Part shown: in pieces, positions 52,223 to 61,478 of the stretch | Numbering within the stretch: position 1 is the stretch's first letter | How the letters are laid out: each line of letters starts with the position of its first letter | Assembly (NCBI GenBank): GCA_910576325.1 | Contig: CAJTIM010000003.1 | Span: forward strand, 180,270 to 244,269 | DNA: 64,000 nt | Reading direction: 5' to 3' | Origin: Clostridia bacterium | Lineage (GTDB): Bacteria; Bacillota; Clostridia; Lachnospirales; Lachnospiraceae | Notes under the pieces: model-generated | Database searches by the model: none | What the model saw: the letters and a program-made list of their open reading frames with translations, nothing else | What the model was told of the DNA's origin: nothing | Made by a program: the position numbers and the translations under genes

Positions 52223-53359
52223 TCATAAATACGCAGACACCAATCCGATAATCAGGCCGCCTGCAATCACCGACGCAATCTGCCCGGACACGTTGGCGCC
52301 GATTGCATGCATCAGAATAACATTTCCCGGGTCCTCCTCCAGCGCCATTTTCTGCACCACCCTGGCTGACATGGGGAATGCGGAAATCCCGGCGGCGCCA
52401 ATCATGGGATTGACCTTCTTCTTCCGAAACAGATTGAGCAGCTTCGCTAACAGCACGCCCCCAATGCTGTCAAAAATAAAAGCAATCAGACCAATGCCCA
52501 TAATCAAAAGCGTGTCCACATTTACAAATGCCTCAGCGCGCATGCTGAAAGAAATGGTAAGCCCCAGAAGCAGTGTAATCAGATTGGCCAAAACATTCTG
52601 GGCCGTATCTGACAGAGTTCCCAAAACACCGCACTCCCGAATCAGATTGCCGAACATAAGAAATCCCACCAAGGCCACAGATTGCGGCGCCACCAGCCCC
52701 ACCAGGAACGTAGTCAGTATCGGAAACGCAATCCGCATACCCTTGGACACCGTGCCCGGCGTATACTCCATCCGAATACGGCGTTCTTTCTTTGTTGTCA
52801 CCAAACGGATAGCAAAGGGCTGAACGATAGGCACCAGAGCCATGTACGAGTAAGCGGCTACCGCGATGGCTCCCACATATTTGGAGTGAAGAATCTGGGA
52901 CACCAGAATGGATGTGGGCCCGTCCGCCGCCCCGATGATTCCGATGGAAGCCGCGTCCTTTAAATCAAATCCCAAAAGCACCGCCATACTAAGGGCAAAG
53001 AAGATACCGAACTGAGCGCCCGCCCCGAACAGGAACATAGAAGGCATGGACAGCAGCGGCCCGAAGTCAATCATGGCTCCGATTCCGATAAAGAGCAGGA
53101 TGGGCAGAGCCTCCGACGCCTCGATTCCCACTTCAAAAAGCCACTCAATGATTCCGTTTACCACTCCGATTCCTTCCACATTCTGGTTAATCACACCGGA
53201 CAGGGGCAGATTCACAAGAATTGCTCCGAAGCCCATAGGCAGTAAGAGTGCAGGCTCGTAACCCTTTTTTACCGCCAGATAAATCAGCAGAATACCGATG
53301 CCGTACATCACCGCCTGCTGCCAGGTGATTTGCAGTAAGCCTTCCCACAAAAATTCCAT
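52223..53359 (-). CDS. oadB: Sodium ion-translocating decarboxylase beta subunit
   Basis: A 378-residue membrane protein with about eleven helices, the Na+-channel subunit of oxaloacetate/methylmalonyl-CoA/glutaconyl-CoA decarboxylases. The signature regions GFGAILVNLPLSG, GIGAMIDFGPLL with its conserved Asp, GIIGAADGPTSI and AAGISAFPMSARVVQ are present. Which substrate is decarboxylated depends on the alpha subunit, which is not in the window. AGGAGG precedes the ATG. Confidence 0.93.
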   Translation of the reverse strand: MEFLWEGLLQITWQQAVMYGIGILLIYLAVKKGYEPALLLPMGFGAILVNLPLSGVINQNVEGIGVVNGIIEWLFEVGIEASEALPILLFIGIGAMIDFGPLLSMPSMFLFGAGAQFGIFFALSMAVLLGFDLKDAASIGIIGAADGPTSILVSQILHSKYVGAIAVAAYSYMALVPIVQPFAIRLVTTKKERRIRMEYTPGTVSKGMRIAFPILTTFLVGLVAPQSVALVGFLMFGNLIRECGVLGTLSDTAQNVLANLITLLLGLTISFSMRAEAFVNVDTLLIMGIGLIAFIFDSIGGVLLAKLLNLFRKKKVNPMIGAAGISAFPMSARVVQKMALEEDPGNVILMHAIGANVSGQIASVIAGGLIIGLVSAYL

Positions 53360-53371
53360 ATTTTTTCCTCC

Positions 53372-53412
53372 TGTGCCAGTTCCGCAATATCCTTCCCGTT
53401 ACACTCTTATGA
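53372..53412 (-). repeat. Family-1 repeat, half copy, before oadB
   Basis: TTTCATAAGAGTGTAACGGG followed by AAGGATATTGCGGAACTGG matches the right half of the unit. It lies between the terminator hairpin and the oadB SD. Confidence 0.7.
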
Positions 53413-53418
53413 AACGGT

Positions 53419-53456
53419 AAAAAAAGAGACCTTCGGCATCCTCTGCCAAAAGTCTC
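53419..53456 (-). terminator. Terminator or attenuator upstream of oadB
   Basis: GAGACTTTTGGCA pairs with TGCCGAAGGTCTC and is followed on the minus strand by TTTTTTTACC. It ends the AGCS transcript or attenuates read-through into oadB. Confidence 0.75.
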
Positions 53457-53627
53457 GTTCTTTCTCATTGGAAAGTGTACAACCATGACGCAGTACAGCA
53501 TTGCCCACAGCGGCCTGATCCTGCCAATATCTGCATCAGGGAATGTTGATTGCACCTTTTAACTACTCCCTTTTGTTCTTTTCACCTTAACACATTCACC
53601 CGGATCTGTCAATTATCCAAAGCAAAC

Positions 53628-55055
53628 TTATTTTTTCTCAAGCGTCTCAAAAGAAACCCGCTCCGGCTTCTCCCCTCTCTGAAGAGCCGGAAGAAAACGC
53701 TTCCAGAAATCATCAAACAGGCTGAAAATCATCCTGCGCTTGGAATAGATAAAGAACAAGGTTATCAAAATATAAACCGCGCTCAAAATATCCGTAAAAG
53801 CCCAGAGCAGATCCGCCTCCGCATTATAAAACAAAAGACAGGGCACCATATAATACACAATGTAAACGTTATTGGCAATCTTATTGGCCCTGGTATCCCC
53901 GAACACATAATTCACGGATTTCGCACAGGAATAGTACATGCCGATGATGGTAGTCCAGGCCAGGAGGGAAATGGTAATGCCCATAATCCAACCGCCCGCA
54001 TCGCCGTAAGCCACCTTAAAAGCCACTGTCGTAAGCTGCGCACTGGTGATATCGCCGAAGTCAATATAAGAATCGGTAATCAAAATGGAGATGGCCGTAA
54101 TCGTACAGACCACAATGGTATCCAGAAAGATTTCGCCCCACCCCCAGGAGGACTGACGTACCGGGTGATCGGTTTTTGCCGCTGCATGGGCGATGATTCC
54201 GTAGCCCGTACCTGCATCATTGGAGTAAATGCCCCTGGCTACCCCGTAGCGGATGGCATCCCGCACCGTGGCTCCCGCAAAGCCTCCGATTCCCGCCATA
54301 GGCGTAAACGCGCTCTTAAAGATAAGAGCCACAGTCCCCGGAAGCTTGTCCAGATTGAGAATTATAATCCCAATTCCGGCCAGCACATAGATAAAGGCCA
54401 TAATCGGCACCACCTTTTCCGTCACCCCCGAAATCCGGCGCAGACCTCCGAACATAACCGCAAAGCAGGTCACTCCCACCACTATCACCGTAAAAAGCGG
54501 CGGAATCTGAAAGGCTTCCTTCATGGAACTGGCCACCGCCTCCGTCTGCACCGCGCAGGTCCAGGGGCCGAATAAAAAGCAGAAAGCCGCCAGGACAAAT
54601 GCACCCTTTTTCCATCCGAAACCGTTTTTCATAACAAAGGAACGGTCGCACACATATTCGTCCATGGAATTCTCGTATTTTACCCGGTATCTCTGGCCTA
54701 AAATAATCTCGCAGGCTTTTGTGGACACGCCCAGAAGCCCGGAAACCCACATCCAGAACACGGCTCCGGGGCCTCCTGTGACAATGGCGGAGGCAACACC
54801 GGCTACATTTCCCGTGCCGATGGTATTGGCAAGCCCGGTACAGGCAGCCGCAAAGCCGGAAATGGTTCCCTCACCCTCGTCGCCCTTTGAAAACATTTTT
54901 CCAACCGTATTTTTAAAATGAAACTTAATCTTGGTAATATAGGAAAACTTAAACTTAACGGACAGATAAAGCCCCGTAGCAAATATAAGTACCGTCATCC
55001 AGCTTCCCCACATAAAATCCGCCAGCCAGTAAATGATATTTTCCAATGCACTCAT
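53628..55055 (-). CDS. AGCS family sodium:alanine symporter
   Basis: The 475-residue protein has about eleven helices and the AGCS signature TGLANTIGTGNVAGVASAI near 78, plus GPGAVFWMWVSG and SNDAGTGYG. Members import alanine or glycine with Na+ or H+. It is upstream of the sodium-pump decarboxylase genes, which could supply the Na+ gradient (inference). Confidence 0.93.
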   Translation of the reverse strand: MSALENIIYWLADFMWGSWMTVLIFATGLYLSVKFKFSYITKIKFHFKNTVGKMFSKGDEGEGTISGFAAACTGLANTIGTGNVAGVASAIVTGGPGAVFWMWVSGLLGVSTKACEIILGQRYRVKYENSMDEYVCDRSFVMKNGFGWKKGAFVLAAFCFLFGPWTCAVQTEAVASSMKEAFQIPPLFTVIVVGVTCFAVMFGGLRRISGVTEKVVPIMAFIYVLAGIGIIILNLDKLPGTVALIFKSAFTPMAGIGGFAGATVRDAIRYGVARGIYSNDAGTGYGIIAHAAAKTDHPVRQSSWGWGEIFLDTIVVCTITAISILITDSYIDFGDITSAQLTTVAFKVAYGDAGGWIMGITISLLAWTTIIGMYYSCAKSVNYVFGDTRANKIANNVYIVYYMVPCLLFYNAEADLLWAFTDILSAVYILITLFFIYSKRRMIFSLFDDFWKRFLPALQRGEKPERVSFETLEKK

Positions 55056-55109
55056 AACAAACTTCCCCTCTCTTTTGTCTTAACCGCCCGCTTTTGCAGA
55101 CACTCCTCT

Positions 55110-55955
55110 TTATTCCCGCGGGTTCCCCGGCTCTCTGCTTCCCTGGTATCCGCAGTAGAATTCACATGCCCGGCAGTAGCGTATGACCGGCATGGGCTCA
55201 TCCGAGTATTCAAAAACAAGCTCCAAAGGAGCCGTCTTTTCATTCTCCTCCATCTCCATGGCGCAGCGTTTTCGGTAATAATCGCCCTCTCTGCCCGGAA
55301 GACAGCGCAGGCCGGTCTCCGCCTCCGTATAAATCACCTCTGAAAACGCCTCTCTGGGGCAGGCGGCCGTGCACGGTTTGGCACAGTCCCGGCAGGGATC
55401 AAATTCCAGGGGGCCGAAAGACGGCAACTCCTCCGAAAGAGCAATTGCCCGAAGCCTGACCTTTGCCCCAAACTCCGGCGTGATAAGCAGATTGTTCCGC
55501 CCGATACACCCCAGGCCCGCCTCCACAGCCGCGTCCTTTAAATAGATGCCGCCTTTTTCCACATGATAAGGCTTGGGATACACCCGGATATGGGGATAAT
55601 GCTCCTCTATGTATTCCTTCAACTTTCTCGAAATCTGCGCCAGAAGCTTATTGCCGGGAGGATTCACCTCGCCGCACCACCAGTCCATTTCCGGCTTATC
55701 CTCCGGATGGCTGACGGCAAACACAAGGACCGTTTTCTCCTCCGGCTCCCACTTTACCGCTCCATGGGGCAGTCCTGTGGTAATCTGCTCCGCAAAATGA
55801 TCTCTGGCATGATCCTTCATTTTGGGAAATAGCCGCTCGGAGGGGCCGTTTTTTAACCGGGCCACGGATGCCAGACCTGCCAGATCAGCCCCGAACTCCT
55901 CTGCTTTTTTCAGAAGCTCCTTTGCCAGAGAGCTCTGTCTCTGCGTCCCGTCCAT
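55110..55955 (-). CDS. Epoxyqueuosine reductase-like Fe-S protein
   Basis: A 281-residue protein resembling QueG-type and reductive-dehalogenase-like proteins: AAVEAGLGCIGRNNLLITPEFG, then a ferredoxin motif CRDCAKPCTAACP near 197 and further Cys residues (RYCRACEFYCGY) near the end. The closest matches are the stand-alone epoxyqueuosine reductase-like proteins of Clostridia, which lack full QueG features, so the substrate is uncertain. Confidence 0.78.
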   Translation of the reverse strand: MDGTQRQSSLAKELLKKAEEFGADLAGLASVARLKNGPSERLFPKMKDHARDHFAEQITTGLPHGAVKWEPEEKTVLVFAVSHPEDKPEMDWWCGEVNPPGNKLLAQISRKLKEYIEEHYPHIRVYPKPYHVEKGGIYLKDAAVEAGLGCIGRNNLLITPEFGAKVRLRAIALSEELPSFGPLEFDPCRDCAKPCTAACPREAFSEVIYTEAETGLRCLPGREGDYYRKRCAMEMEENEKTAPLELVFEYSDEPMPVIRYCRACEFYCGYQGSREPGNPRE

Positions 55956-56130
55956 AGATTGAACACCGCCTTTCCGTTTCGCAGAATATTTAAAATACTA
56001 TGTGAATTATATCACATACTTTTTGGAAAAACTATTCGAAATTTTTATACATCAGTCTCAAATATCCTCAGCGTCCAAAGAGACACTGAGGGTACTGTCA
56101 CGCAAGCGCCGGCAGGCTTTTTTCACCGCC

Positions 56131-56766
56131 TCACTCCACAAAGGAGCGGCTCATAATATAGAACTCCTCCTGACTGGCCCGGTGTTCCTTTTTCATTTTT
56201 TCCAGTCCCGCGTCAAAGCGAGCGGCCGCTTCCTCGTCTATACGCATCACCGGGCTGTCATGATAAAACCACATCCTGCCGTCCAATGCGCCCTCCTTTA
56301 ACTCCTTCACCATCATAGCCGCAGGAAATTTTTTATTTTCCAGACAGATATTGTACTTTTTGCAGCACTGAAAGCCGCTGCTTACATAGTTGGCAGGACT
56401 TCCGAAGATCACGATTACATCATATCCAAGCCCTGCTGCTTTCTCAAAGGAATGTTCCAACAGCATCTTTCCATATCCCTTACGCTGATGATCCAAAGAG
56501 ACACACAGCGGCCCGAAGGTGAGAATTTTCTTTTCTCTTCCCTCCTCATCCACAAGCTTCGCCTTGGTATACATAATATTTCCAACCACCTGCCCATTCA
56601 GCTCCAGGACGAAATCAAGTTCCGGTATAAAATCTTCGTGGGACCGCATTACATGAACCAGATAGTGCTCCATGCATCCCGGAACATACATGTTGTAAAA
56701 GGCTTTTCTTGTGATTTCCTCTACTGTCTTATAGTCTGCTTCTATCTCATTTCTGATTTTTAACAT
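56131..56766 (-). CDS. GNAT family N-acetyltransferase
   Basis: A 211-residue acetyltransferase: MLKIRNEIEADYKTVEEITRKAFYNM start and acetyl-CoA loop VSLDHQRKGYGKMLLEHSFEKA near 92. This type (with VIVIFGSPANYVSSGFQ) is common in Firmicutes; the acceptor is unknown. Confidence 0.9.
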   Translation of the reverse strand: MLKIRNEIEADYKTVEEITRKAFYNMYVPGCMEHYLVHVMRSHEDFIPELDFVLELNGQVVGNIMYTKAKLVDEEGREKKILTFGPLCVSLDHQRKGYGKMLLEHSFEKAAGLGYDVIVIFGSPANYVSSGFQCCKKYNICLENKKFPAAMMVKELKEGALDGRMWFYHDSPVMRIDEEAAARFDAGLEKMKKEHRASQEEFYIMSRSFVE

Positions 56767-56895
56767 TTCATTACCTCTCTTTTTAAAGTTTCGCTAAAGT
56801 TTCTTATAACTCTTACCAAATTTTCTTGTGTTATTGCCGGAAAATGTATTATAATTTTTTCAAGTAATGCAATCTTATTCGGGAGGGGGATTCCA

Positions 56896-57705
56896 ATGAA
56901 AAAAACAAGTATCGCAGCCCTGCTTCTTTCCATTCTGCTCTTCTGTTTCCTGTCCGGGTGCGCCGGCCTGCTCAAAAACGAACGCATGGACCGGGAGGTC
57001 GAATCTCTAATCGCGGCCTTAAATGAGGACGACGCCGATCAGATCTTTGAGGCCATGTATCCCAATGTTGTCACCCAGGAAGAATTTGATGAGGGTTATG
57101 AGGAAATCCGGCAGCTATGGGAAGCTGCTGACAGCTACACAATAAAGCTCGCTTCCATCAGCACCAAAAAAAACATCAGCACTTCCGGTGAATCCGTCAT
57201 ACGCCAGGCTGAGTACTATGTCTATACCCCGAATAATTCCTACACCTTCACTCTGGCTCACTTGTCCAATGCGGGCGGAGCCGGTCTTTATCATTTTAAC
57301 CTCAATATCGGAGCCGAACCCGTGCTGATTAGCGGCGGCTTCACGACAGCCGGAGCAAATTCCGTCCTTCAATGGATTGTGCTGCTCCTTAGCGTCCTGT
57401 CCTATATCTTTGTTCTTGTTACGGAGATTGACATTCTGCGTAAACGGCCGCGGTTGTTCGGACTGTGGCTTGTGGCGGCTCTGGCATTTTTCTGCTTCCA
57501 GGTGCAAATCAGCCCGGAAAACTTCCGGATAGCCGGAGGCGTCAACTTTTTTGCCCTGTCCGCCTTCAAAATCTACAGCACCGGCGCCCGAAATTTTGTT
57601 CTCTCACTTCCCATAGGGGCTATTGCTTACTGGCTCCTGCGCCGAAAGCTACTGGCTCAAAAAAAGCAGGCTTTCATACAAAACGGCCCTTCTGCGCCGG
57701 TATGA
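56896..57705 (+). CDS. Lipoprotein with C-terminal membrane helices
   Basis: A 269-residue protein: lipobox LSGC (Cys22), an extracellular domain of about 130 residues (DUF3887-like in shape, not confirmed), then three membrane helices (about 155-178, 187-205, 228-248) and a basic tail. GGGAGG precedes the ATG. It is monocistronic, ending in a terminator. Confidence 0.7.
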   Translation: MKKTSIAALLLSILLFCFLSGCAGLLKNERMDREVESLIAALNEDDADQIFEAMYPNVVTQEEFDEGYEEIRQLWEAADSYTIKLASISTKKNISTSGESVIRQAEYYVYTPNNSYTFTLAHLSNAGGAGLYHFNLNIGAEPVLISGGFTTAGANSVLQWIVLLLSVLSYIFVLVTEIDILRKRPRLFGLWLVAALAFFCFQVQISPENFRIAGGVNFFALSAFKIYSTGARNFVLSLPIGAIAYWLLRRKLLAQKKQAFIQNGPSAPV

Positions 57706-57729
57706 TTTCATAAAAGCTTTGATAAAATT

Positions 57730-57764
57730 GCCTGAAGCCTCCGCAAGCGTTTCAGGCTTTCTTT
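57730..57764 (+). terminator. Terminator of the lipoprotein gene
   Basis: GCCTGAAGC-n-GTTTCAGGC followed by TTTCTTT. Confidence 0.75.
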
Positions 57765-57839
57765 AACGGCATTGCGCCGGGGCTGCGTTCTTTTTTGCTC
57801 TTTCACAATCACAATAAGCTGACATTAGTTCATACATCC

Positions 57840-58202
57840 CTATTTATATGGATTCGTATAATCCGGGCACAGGTAACGCCCGCTCCAGGTCATCATCATC
57901 TCAAGTATCGGAAGGAAGCTTTCCCCCAGTTCTGTCAGGGTATACTCCACTCTTGGGGGAATCTCCTTATAAATCTCTCTGTGAAGAAATCCGTCCTGCT
58001 CCAGTTCCCGAAGCTGCTTTGTCAGCGTGGACTGTGTAATGCCGTCAAGCCGACGCATCAGCTCCCCGAACCGCTGAACCCGGTAAAAGGCGACATACCA
58101 CAAAATAAGAATCTTCCATTTTCCGCCGATCACCGATTGTAAACGGCTCATAGGAACACATCTGGCTATGGCTGCCTCATTACTGAATTTATTTTCCGCC
58201 AC
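57840..58202 (-). CDS. HxlR family transcriptional regulator
   Basis: A 120-residue winged-helix regulator: SVIGGKWKILILWYV, RFGELMRRLDGITQSTLTKQLRELE and EYTLTELG are HxlR hallmarks. HxlR proteins respond to redox or aldehyde stress in several bacteria. GTG at 58202 is the likely start, 7 nt after GGGAGG. It adjoins DUF4180, possibly its target. Confidence 0.9.
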   Translation of the reverse strand: MAENKFSNEAAIARCVPMSRLQSVIGGKWKILILWYVAFYRVQRFGELMRRLDGITQSTLTKQLRELEQDGFLHREIYKEIPPRVEYTLTELGESFLPILEMMMTWSGRYLCPDYTNPYK

Positions 58203-58291
58203 AAAAACACCTCCCGCCACAGCATTGGCTGATTGTCCGATTACCGGAGCATGCACAAAAAATTCTGATACAGGCTGCTAACACGCCGGCC

Positions 58292-58654
58292 TTATCTGCA
58301 GAGCTTGTCAACCGCAAGCTCCATATTCGGCTGAAAATAAATGTTCTTCCCCTTGTTGCTCTCATACATGAGATCCTTCAGCGGCTTGCTGGTGTACTTT
58401 GAAAAGTAGCCGTATATGGCAAACCGCACGCCGTAATTGATGAATTTCTGTAAAATTTCTCCTGCCAGACAGGTACTTAAGATAAAGAAATCTTCCGTAA
58501 CCGCCTCCTTATTTACGGCAATATCGGTACAGCCCGTTTCATACTTAACTGTCATAACCAGGTCAAGCGCCGATAAAGCATCCGTAATCAACAGCTCATC
58601 GCTGTTCACCACCGCAATCTTTCTATTATTCTTTCTTACAATCTCCAATTTCAT
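58292..58654 (-). CDS. DUF4180 domain protein
   Basis: A 120-residue protein of family DUF4180: an N-terminal RKIAVVNSDELLITDALSALDL, then ILQKFINYGVRFAIYGYFSKY and SNKGKNIYF. Function is unknown. AGGAGG precedes the ATG and a full family-2 repeat precedes that. HxlR regulators and DUF4180 genes adjoin here on the same strand. Confidence 0.85.
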   Translation of the reverse strand: MKLEIVRKNNRKIAVVNSDELLITDALSALDLVMTVKYETGCTDIAVNKEAVTEDFFILSTCLAGEILQKFINYGVRFAIYGYFSKYTSKPLKDLMYESNKGKNIYFQPNMELAVDKLCR

Positions 58655-58672
58655 AACTTACCTCCTATTTTA

Positions 58673-58789
58673 AGTCGCTGCGCGACGGCACTAAAGGGTA
58701 AAGCTGCTTCGACACACCAGTAATGAGAGAAACTTTTATTCGAAAAAGCACTCATAAAAGTTCCTCTCGTGTGTCTTTGCGACTTTACC
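58673..58789 (-). repeat. Family-2 hairpin repeat, full copy, before DUF4180
   Basis: 117 bp, nearly the same as 22495-22612. It folds into a long hairpin: GGTAAAGTCGC…GACACAC with GTGTGTC…GCAGCTTTACC, plus the small GTCGC-TGC-GCGAC hairpin at the end near the DUF4180 SD. Confidence 0.88.
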
Positions 58790-58868
58790 GTCCGGCAAAA
58801 AATTTATCTAAATCGCTTGACATTTCTTAGCCGGACTATTCCTGTTCCGCAATTCTTTCTCTCTTCTC

Positions 58869-59447
58869 TCATTCATATAAACTGTCAATCAGACGTTCCG
58901 CCATAAATTCAAAGGTTTCCATATGATTGCACGGAAGAAGCTCTTTGTTTTTGATATTCATAATCAAAGAATAAATGACAGCCAGTGCCAGATCCGCGTC
59001 CACCTTCAGCTTCATATAGGGATGACTGATAAAAAGCTCCCTGCTCCTGCGGTTCGCTTCCTCTATCCTCCCTGCCTGTTCCTCCGACAGCTTATTCATA
59101 AAAACGGTAAAGTCCGTGTTGTCCACATGGTATAAAAAATTATTCTTATCATATTCCCGATAAACAAACTTTAAGGCCTTAACCACACCGCACTTGTCCC
59201 TCTGCTCTTTCATAATCTTAGAAGCCTCTTCACAGATATGATTCTGAACCGAGCAGAGAATCTCACAAAAAAGGGCTTCCTTGGATTCAAAGAAAAGATA
59301 AAAGGCCCCCTTGGAAATCCCTGCCTGTCTGCAAAGCTCATCCACGCTTGTCTTTTTACAGCCATACCGGGTCCAGCTCTCCTTGCCGACTTTTAAAAGA
59401 TTTCTTTTTATATTCTCCCGTTCCCGTTCCGTAAAACCTCTTGCCAT
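58869..59447 (-). CDS. TetR/AcrR family regulator
   Basis: The 192-residue protein has an N-terminal TetR HTH (SWTRYGCKKTSVDELCRQAGISKGAFYLFFESKEALF) and a ligand-binding C-terminal domain of unknown ligand. There is no divergent transporter; the upstream region is the AT-rich tandem-repeat tract. Confidence 0.92.
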   Translation of the reverse strand: MARGFTERERENIKRNLLKVGKESWTRYGCKKTSVDELCRQAGISKGAFYLFFESKEALFCEILCSVQNHICEEASKIMKEQRDKCGVVKALKFVYREYDKNNFLYHVDNTDFTVFMNKLSEEQAGRIEEANRRSRELFISHPYMKLKVDADLALAVIYSLIMNIKNKELLPCNHMETFEFMAERLIDSLYE

Positions 59448-59730
59448 GCTCCGCTCCTTTTAATGTATGACTAAAAATACTTATTTAGTCACAAACAAAA
59501 TATCACCTTATATCAGAAATGTCAAGGGGTAATTTTTCGTTGGTTTTTCGTTATATTGTATTGGATTTTGTATTTATTCGTTAATTTTTGTTGGAACACG
59601 TTCCTTTTTGTATAAATTCGTTGGTTTTCGTTCTTTTTCATGTGTTTTTTAGATTTTGTTTCTTTTCATTGTAATTCATTGCTTCTTATTGGTTGGTTTT
59701 CGTTGGTTTCCGCTTCCAATTCAATATAAT

Positions 59731-60060
59731 ATATTCTTTTTACTGGTTTTCGCAGTTCTCCACAACTGTTTATCGTAATACATATATTTTCGTTTGATTT
59801 TTGCAGTTTCCTGTATCCTTTTTTATAATACATTTGTTTTCATTGATTTTTACAGTTTTCTGTAACTGTTTATTCTAATACATTCGTTTTCGTTGGTTTT
59901 TGTAGTTTCCTGTATCTGTTTATCGCAATACATTCGTTTTCGTTGGTTTTTGTAGTTTCCTGTATCTGTTTATCACAATACATTCGTTTTCGTTGGTTTT
60001 AATAGTTTCCCGTATGTTTTTGTTGCAGTACATTTATTTTCATTGGTTTTCGTTGGTTCG
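59731..60060. repeat. 50-bp tandem repeat array (about 6.6 copies)
   Basis: Units start at 59731, 59781, 59831, 59881, 59931, 59981 and 60031, exactly 50 bp apart. The core reads CATTCGTTTTCGTTGGTTTT-TGTAGTTTCC-TGTATCTGTTTATCGCAATA. Copies become less alike leftwards, and degenerate CGTTGGTTTTCGTT patches continue to about 59530. Units are contiguous with no spacers. The plus strand is T-rich. Confidence 0.9.
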
Positions 60061-60384
60061 CATTACTATTCGTACAAAAAAGAATACTATCATTAAAAAA
60101 AGACAGTACTTTTCCCCCACAAAATTATGCGCTATGTTAAAGACAGCCCTCCCAGTCATCATCCCCTCTCTCCCACCGTCCATACCATTTGGAAATCAGA
60201 ATTACCGCAGAAGCTATTTTTCCAAAAACACAGTACCCCCACAGGCCCAACTGCCCCATTAAGGCTCAGGAACCCGTACTGCCCAAAAAACAGGCAGATA
60301 ATTACCTGCTTAACAAACATCCCGCACTTCAACACCCTCTCAGCAACAAAAACCAACGAAAACCAACAAAAGGAGTGAAACACA

Positions 60385-61284
60385 ATGCATTACACAGGAA
60401 CCATCTGGCGTCCCCCTTACGAGGCCGCCTCCATGCTGCTGGAAGTCACCGCAGGCTGCACCCACCACCGCTGCAAATTCTGCACCTTATACGAGGACTT
60501 ACCCTTCCAATTCAAAATGCCCCCATTAGAAACCATCAAAAGCGACCTAAAAGAAGCCAAAGCCCAACTGCTTCTATGGAAGGACCAGCAAATCACCCGA
60601 ACCTTCTTAACCGGAGCCAACCCCTTCGTATTAAAAGCCTCACGCCTCCTGGAAATCGCAGACCTTATCCGCCAATACTTCCCGGAGTGCAAAACCATCG
60701 GCTGCTTTTCCCGAATAACAGACATCACCCAAAAAACCGACGAAGACCTCCAAAAGCTCCGCAACGCCGGCTACGACTGCATCACCATCGGCATCGAAAC
60801 AGGCGACGACAAAGCACTAAGCTTCATGCACAAAGGCTATCTATCCGAAGACATCCTGATCCAATGCCAACGGCTTGACCAGGCCGGCATCCACTACCAC
60901 TTCTTCTACCTCACCGGCATATCCGGCGCAGGAAGAGGCCGCGAGAGCGCAAGAGCCACCGCAGAAATCTGCAACCAACTCCACCCCCTCATCATCGGAG
61001 CCAGCATGCTAACCATCTACCCCACCTCAGAGCTATACAAAGAAATCCAAAAAGGAACCTGGCAAGAAGAAACCGAACTAGAAAAATACCAAGAACTAAA
61101 AACCCTAATCCAAAACCTGCAAATCCCCGTCTGGTTCGGCGCCCTGGGAGCCTCCAACCCCATCCCCCTCCAAGGCACCCTCCCAAAAGACAAAACCAAA
61201 GTCCTATCCCTGCTAGACCAAATACTAAAAACCACAAGCGAAGAAGACCTCCAAACCTACAGAAAAAACCTAAAACACCTATAA
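60385..61284 (+). CDS. Radical SAM protein
   Basis: The 299-residue protein starts MHYTGTIWRPPYEA, with the iron-sulfur motif GCTHHRCKFC near residue 25. The spacing is CX4CX2C rather than the common CX3CX2C. IGIETGDD near 130 is a SAM-binding glycine strand region. No extra domains follow. AAAAGGAG precedes the ATG. The gene uses many A-ending codons and long A-runs, unlike most neighbours. The family's substrate is unknown to me. Confidence 0.85.
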   Translation: MHYTGTIWRPPYEAASMLLEVTAGCTHHRCKFCTLYEDLPFQFKMPPLETIKSDLKEAKAQLLLWKDQQITRTFLTGANPFVLKASRLLEIADLIRQYFPECKTIGCFSRITDITQKTDEDLQKLRNAGYDCITIGIETGDDKALSFMHKGYLSEDILIQCQRLDQAGIHYHFFYLTGISGAGRGRESARATAEICNQLHPLIIGASMLTIYPTSELYKEIQKGTWQEETELEKYQELKTLIQNLQIPVWFGALGASNPIPLQGTLPKDKTKVLSLLDQILKTTSEEDLQTYRKNLKHL

Positions 61285-61478
61285 CTAAAATCAATGACTT
61301 GTTTTTTGAATATCGAGTGGATATATCGCTCTAATATCGGAGTATCTGGATTTTTCGTATGGTAGTCTGGATTCCGAAACCTCCACGGCTCCGGGAGCGC
61401 CAGCCCCGCCAGCTCGTCGAGCTGGCAGTACCAGCCCGGCACATAGGCGAAGGAAAACAGGTCTGGCAGTAAATTCAT
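61257..61478 (-). pseudogene. DUF3825 protein, N-terminal fragment
   Basis: From the ATG at 61478 (GGAGGG upstream) 64 residues match the start of DUF3825 proteins: LFSFAYVPGWYCQLDELAGLALPEPWRFR and ILERYIHSIFKKQ. Homology stops at 61287, exactly where the convergent radical SAM gene's stop lies. The rest of the gene (over 150 residues) is gone, so this marks a deletion or insertion junction. Confidence 0.75.

Noticed and set aside
53187..53555. 122-codon minus-strand ORF overlapping the oadB leader
   Set aside because: It crosses a terminator hairpin and a repeat fragment, and overlaps oadB in another frame.
59731..60060. CRISPR-like array
   Set aside because: The 50-bp units are contiguous and diverge gradually; there are no unique spacers and no cas genes.
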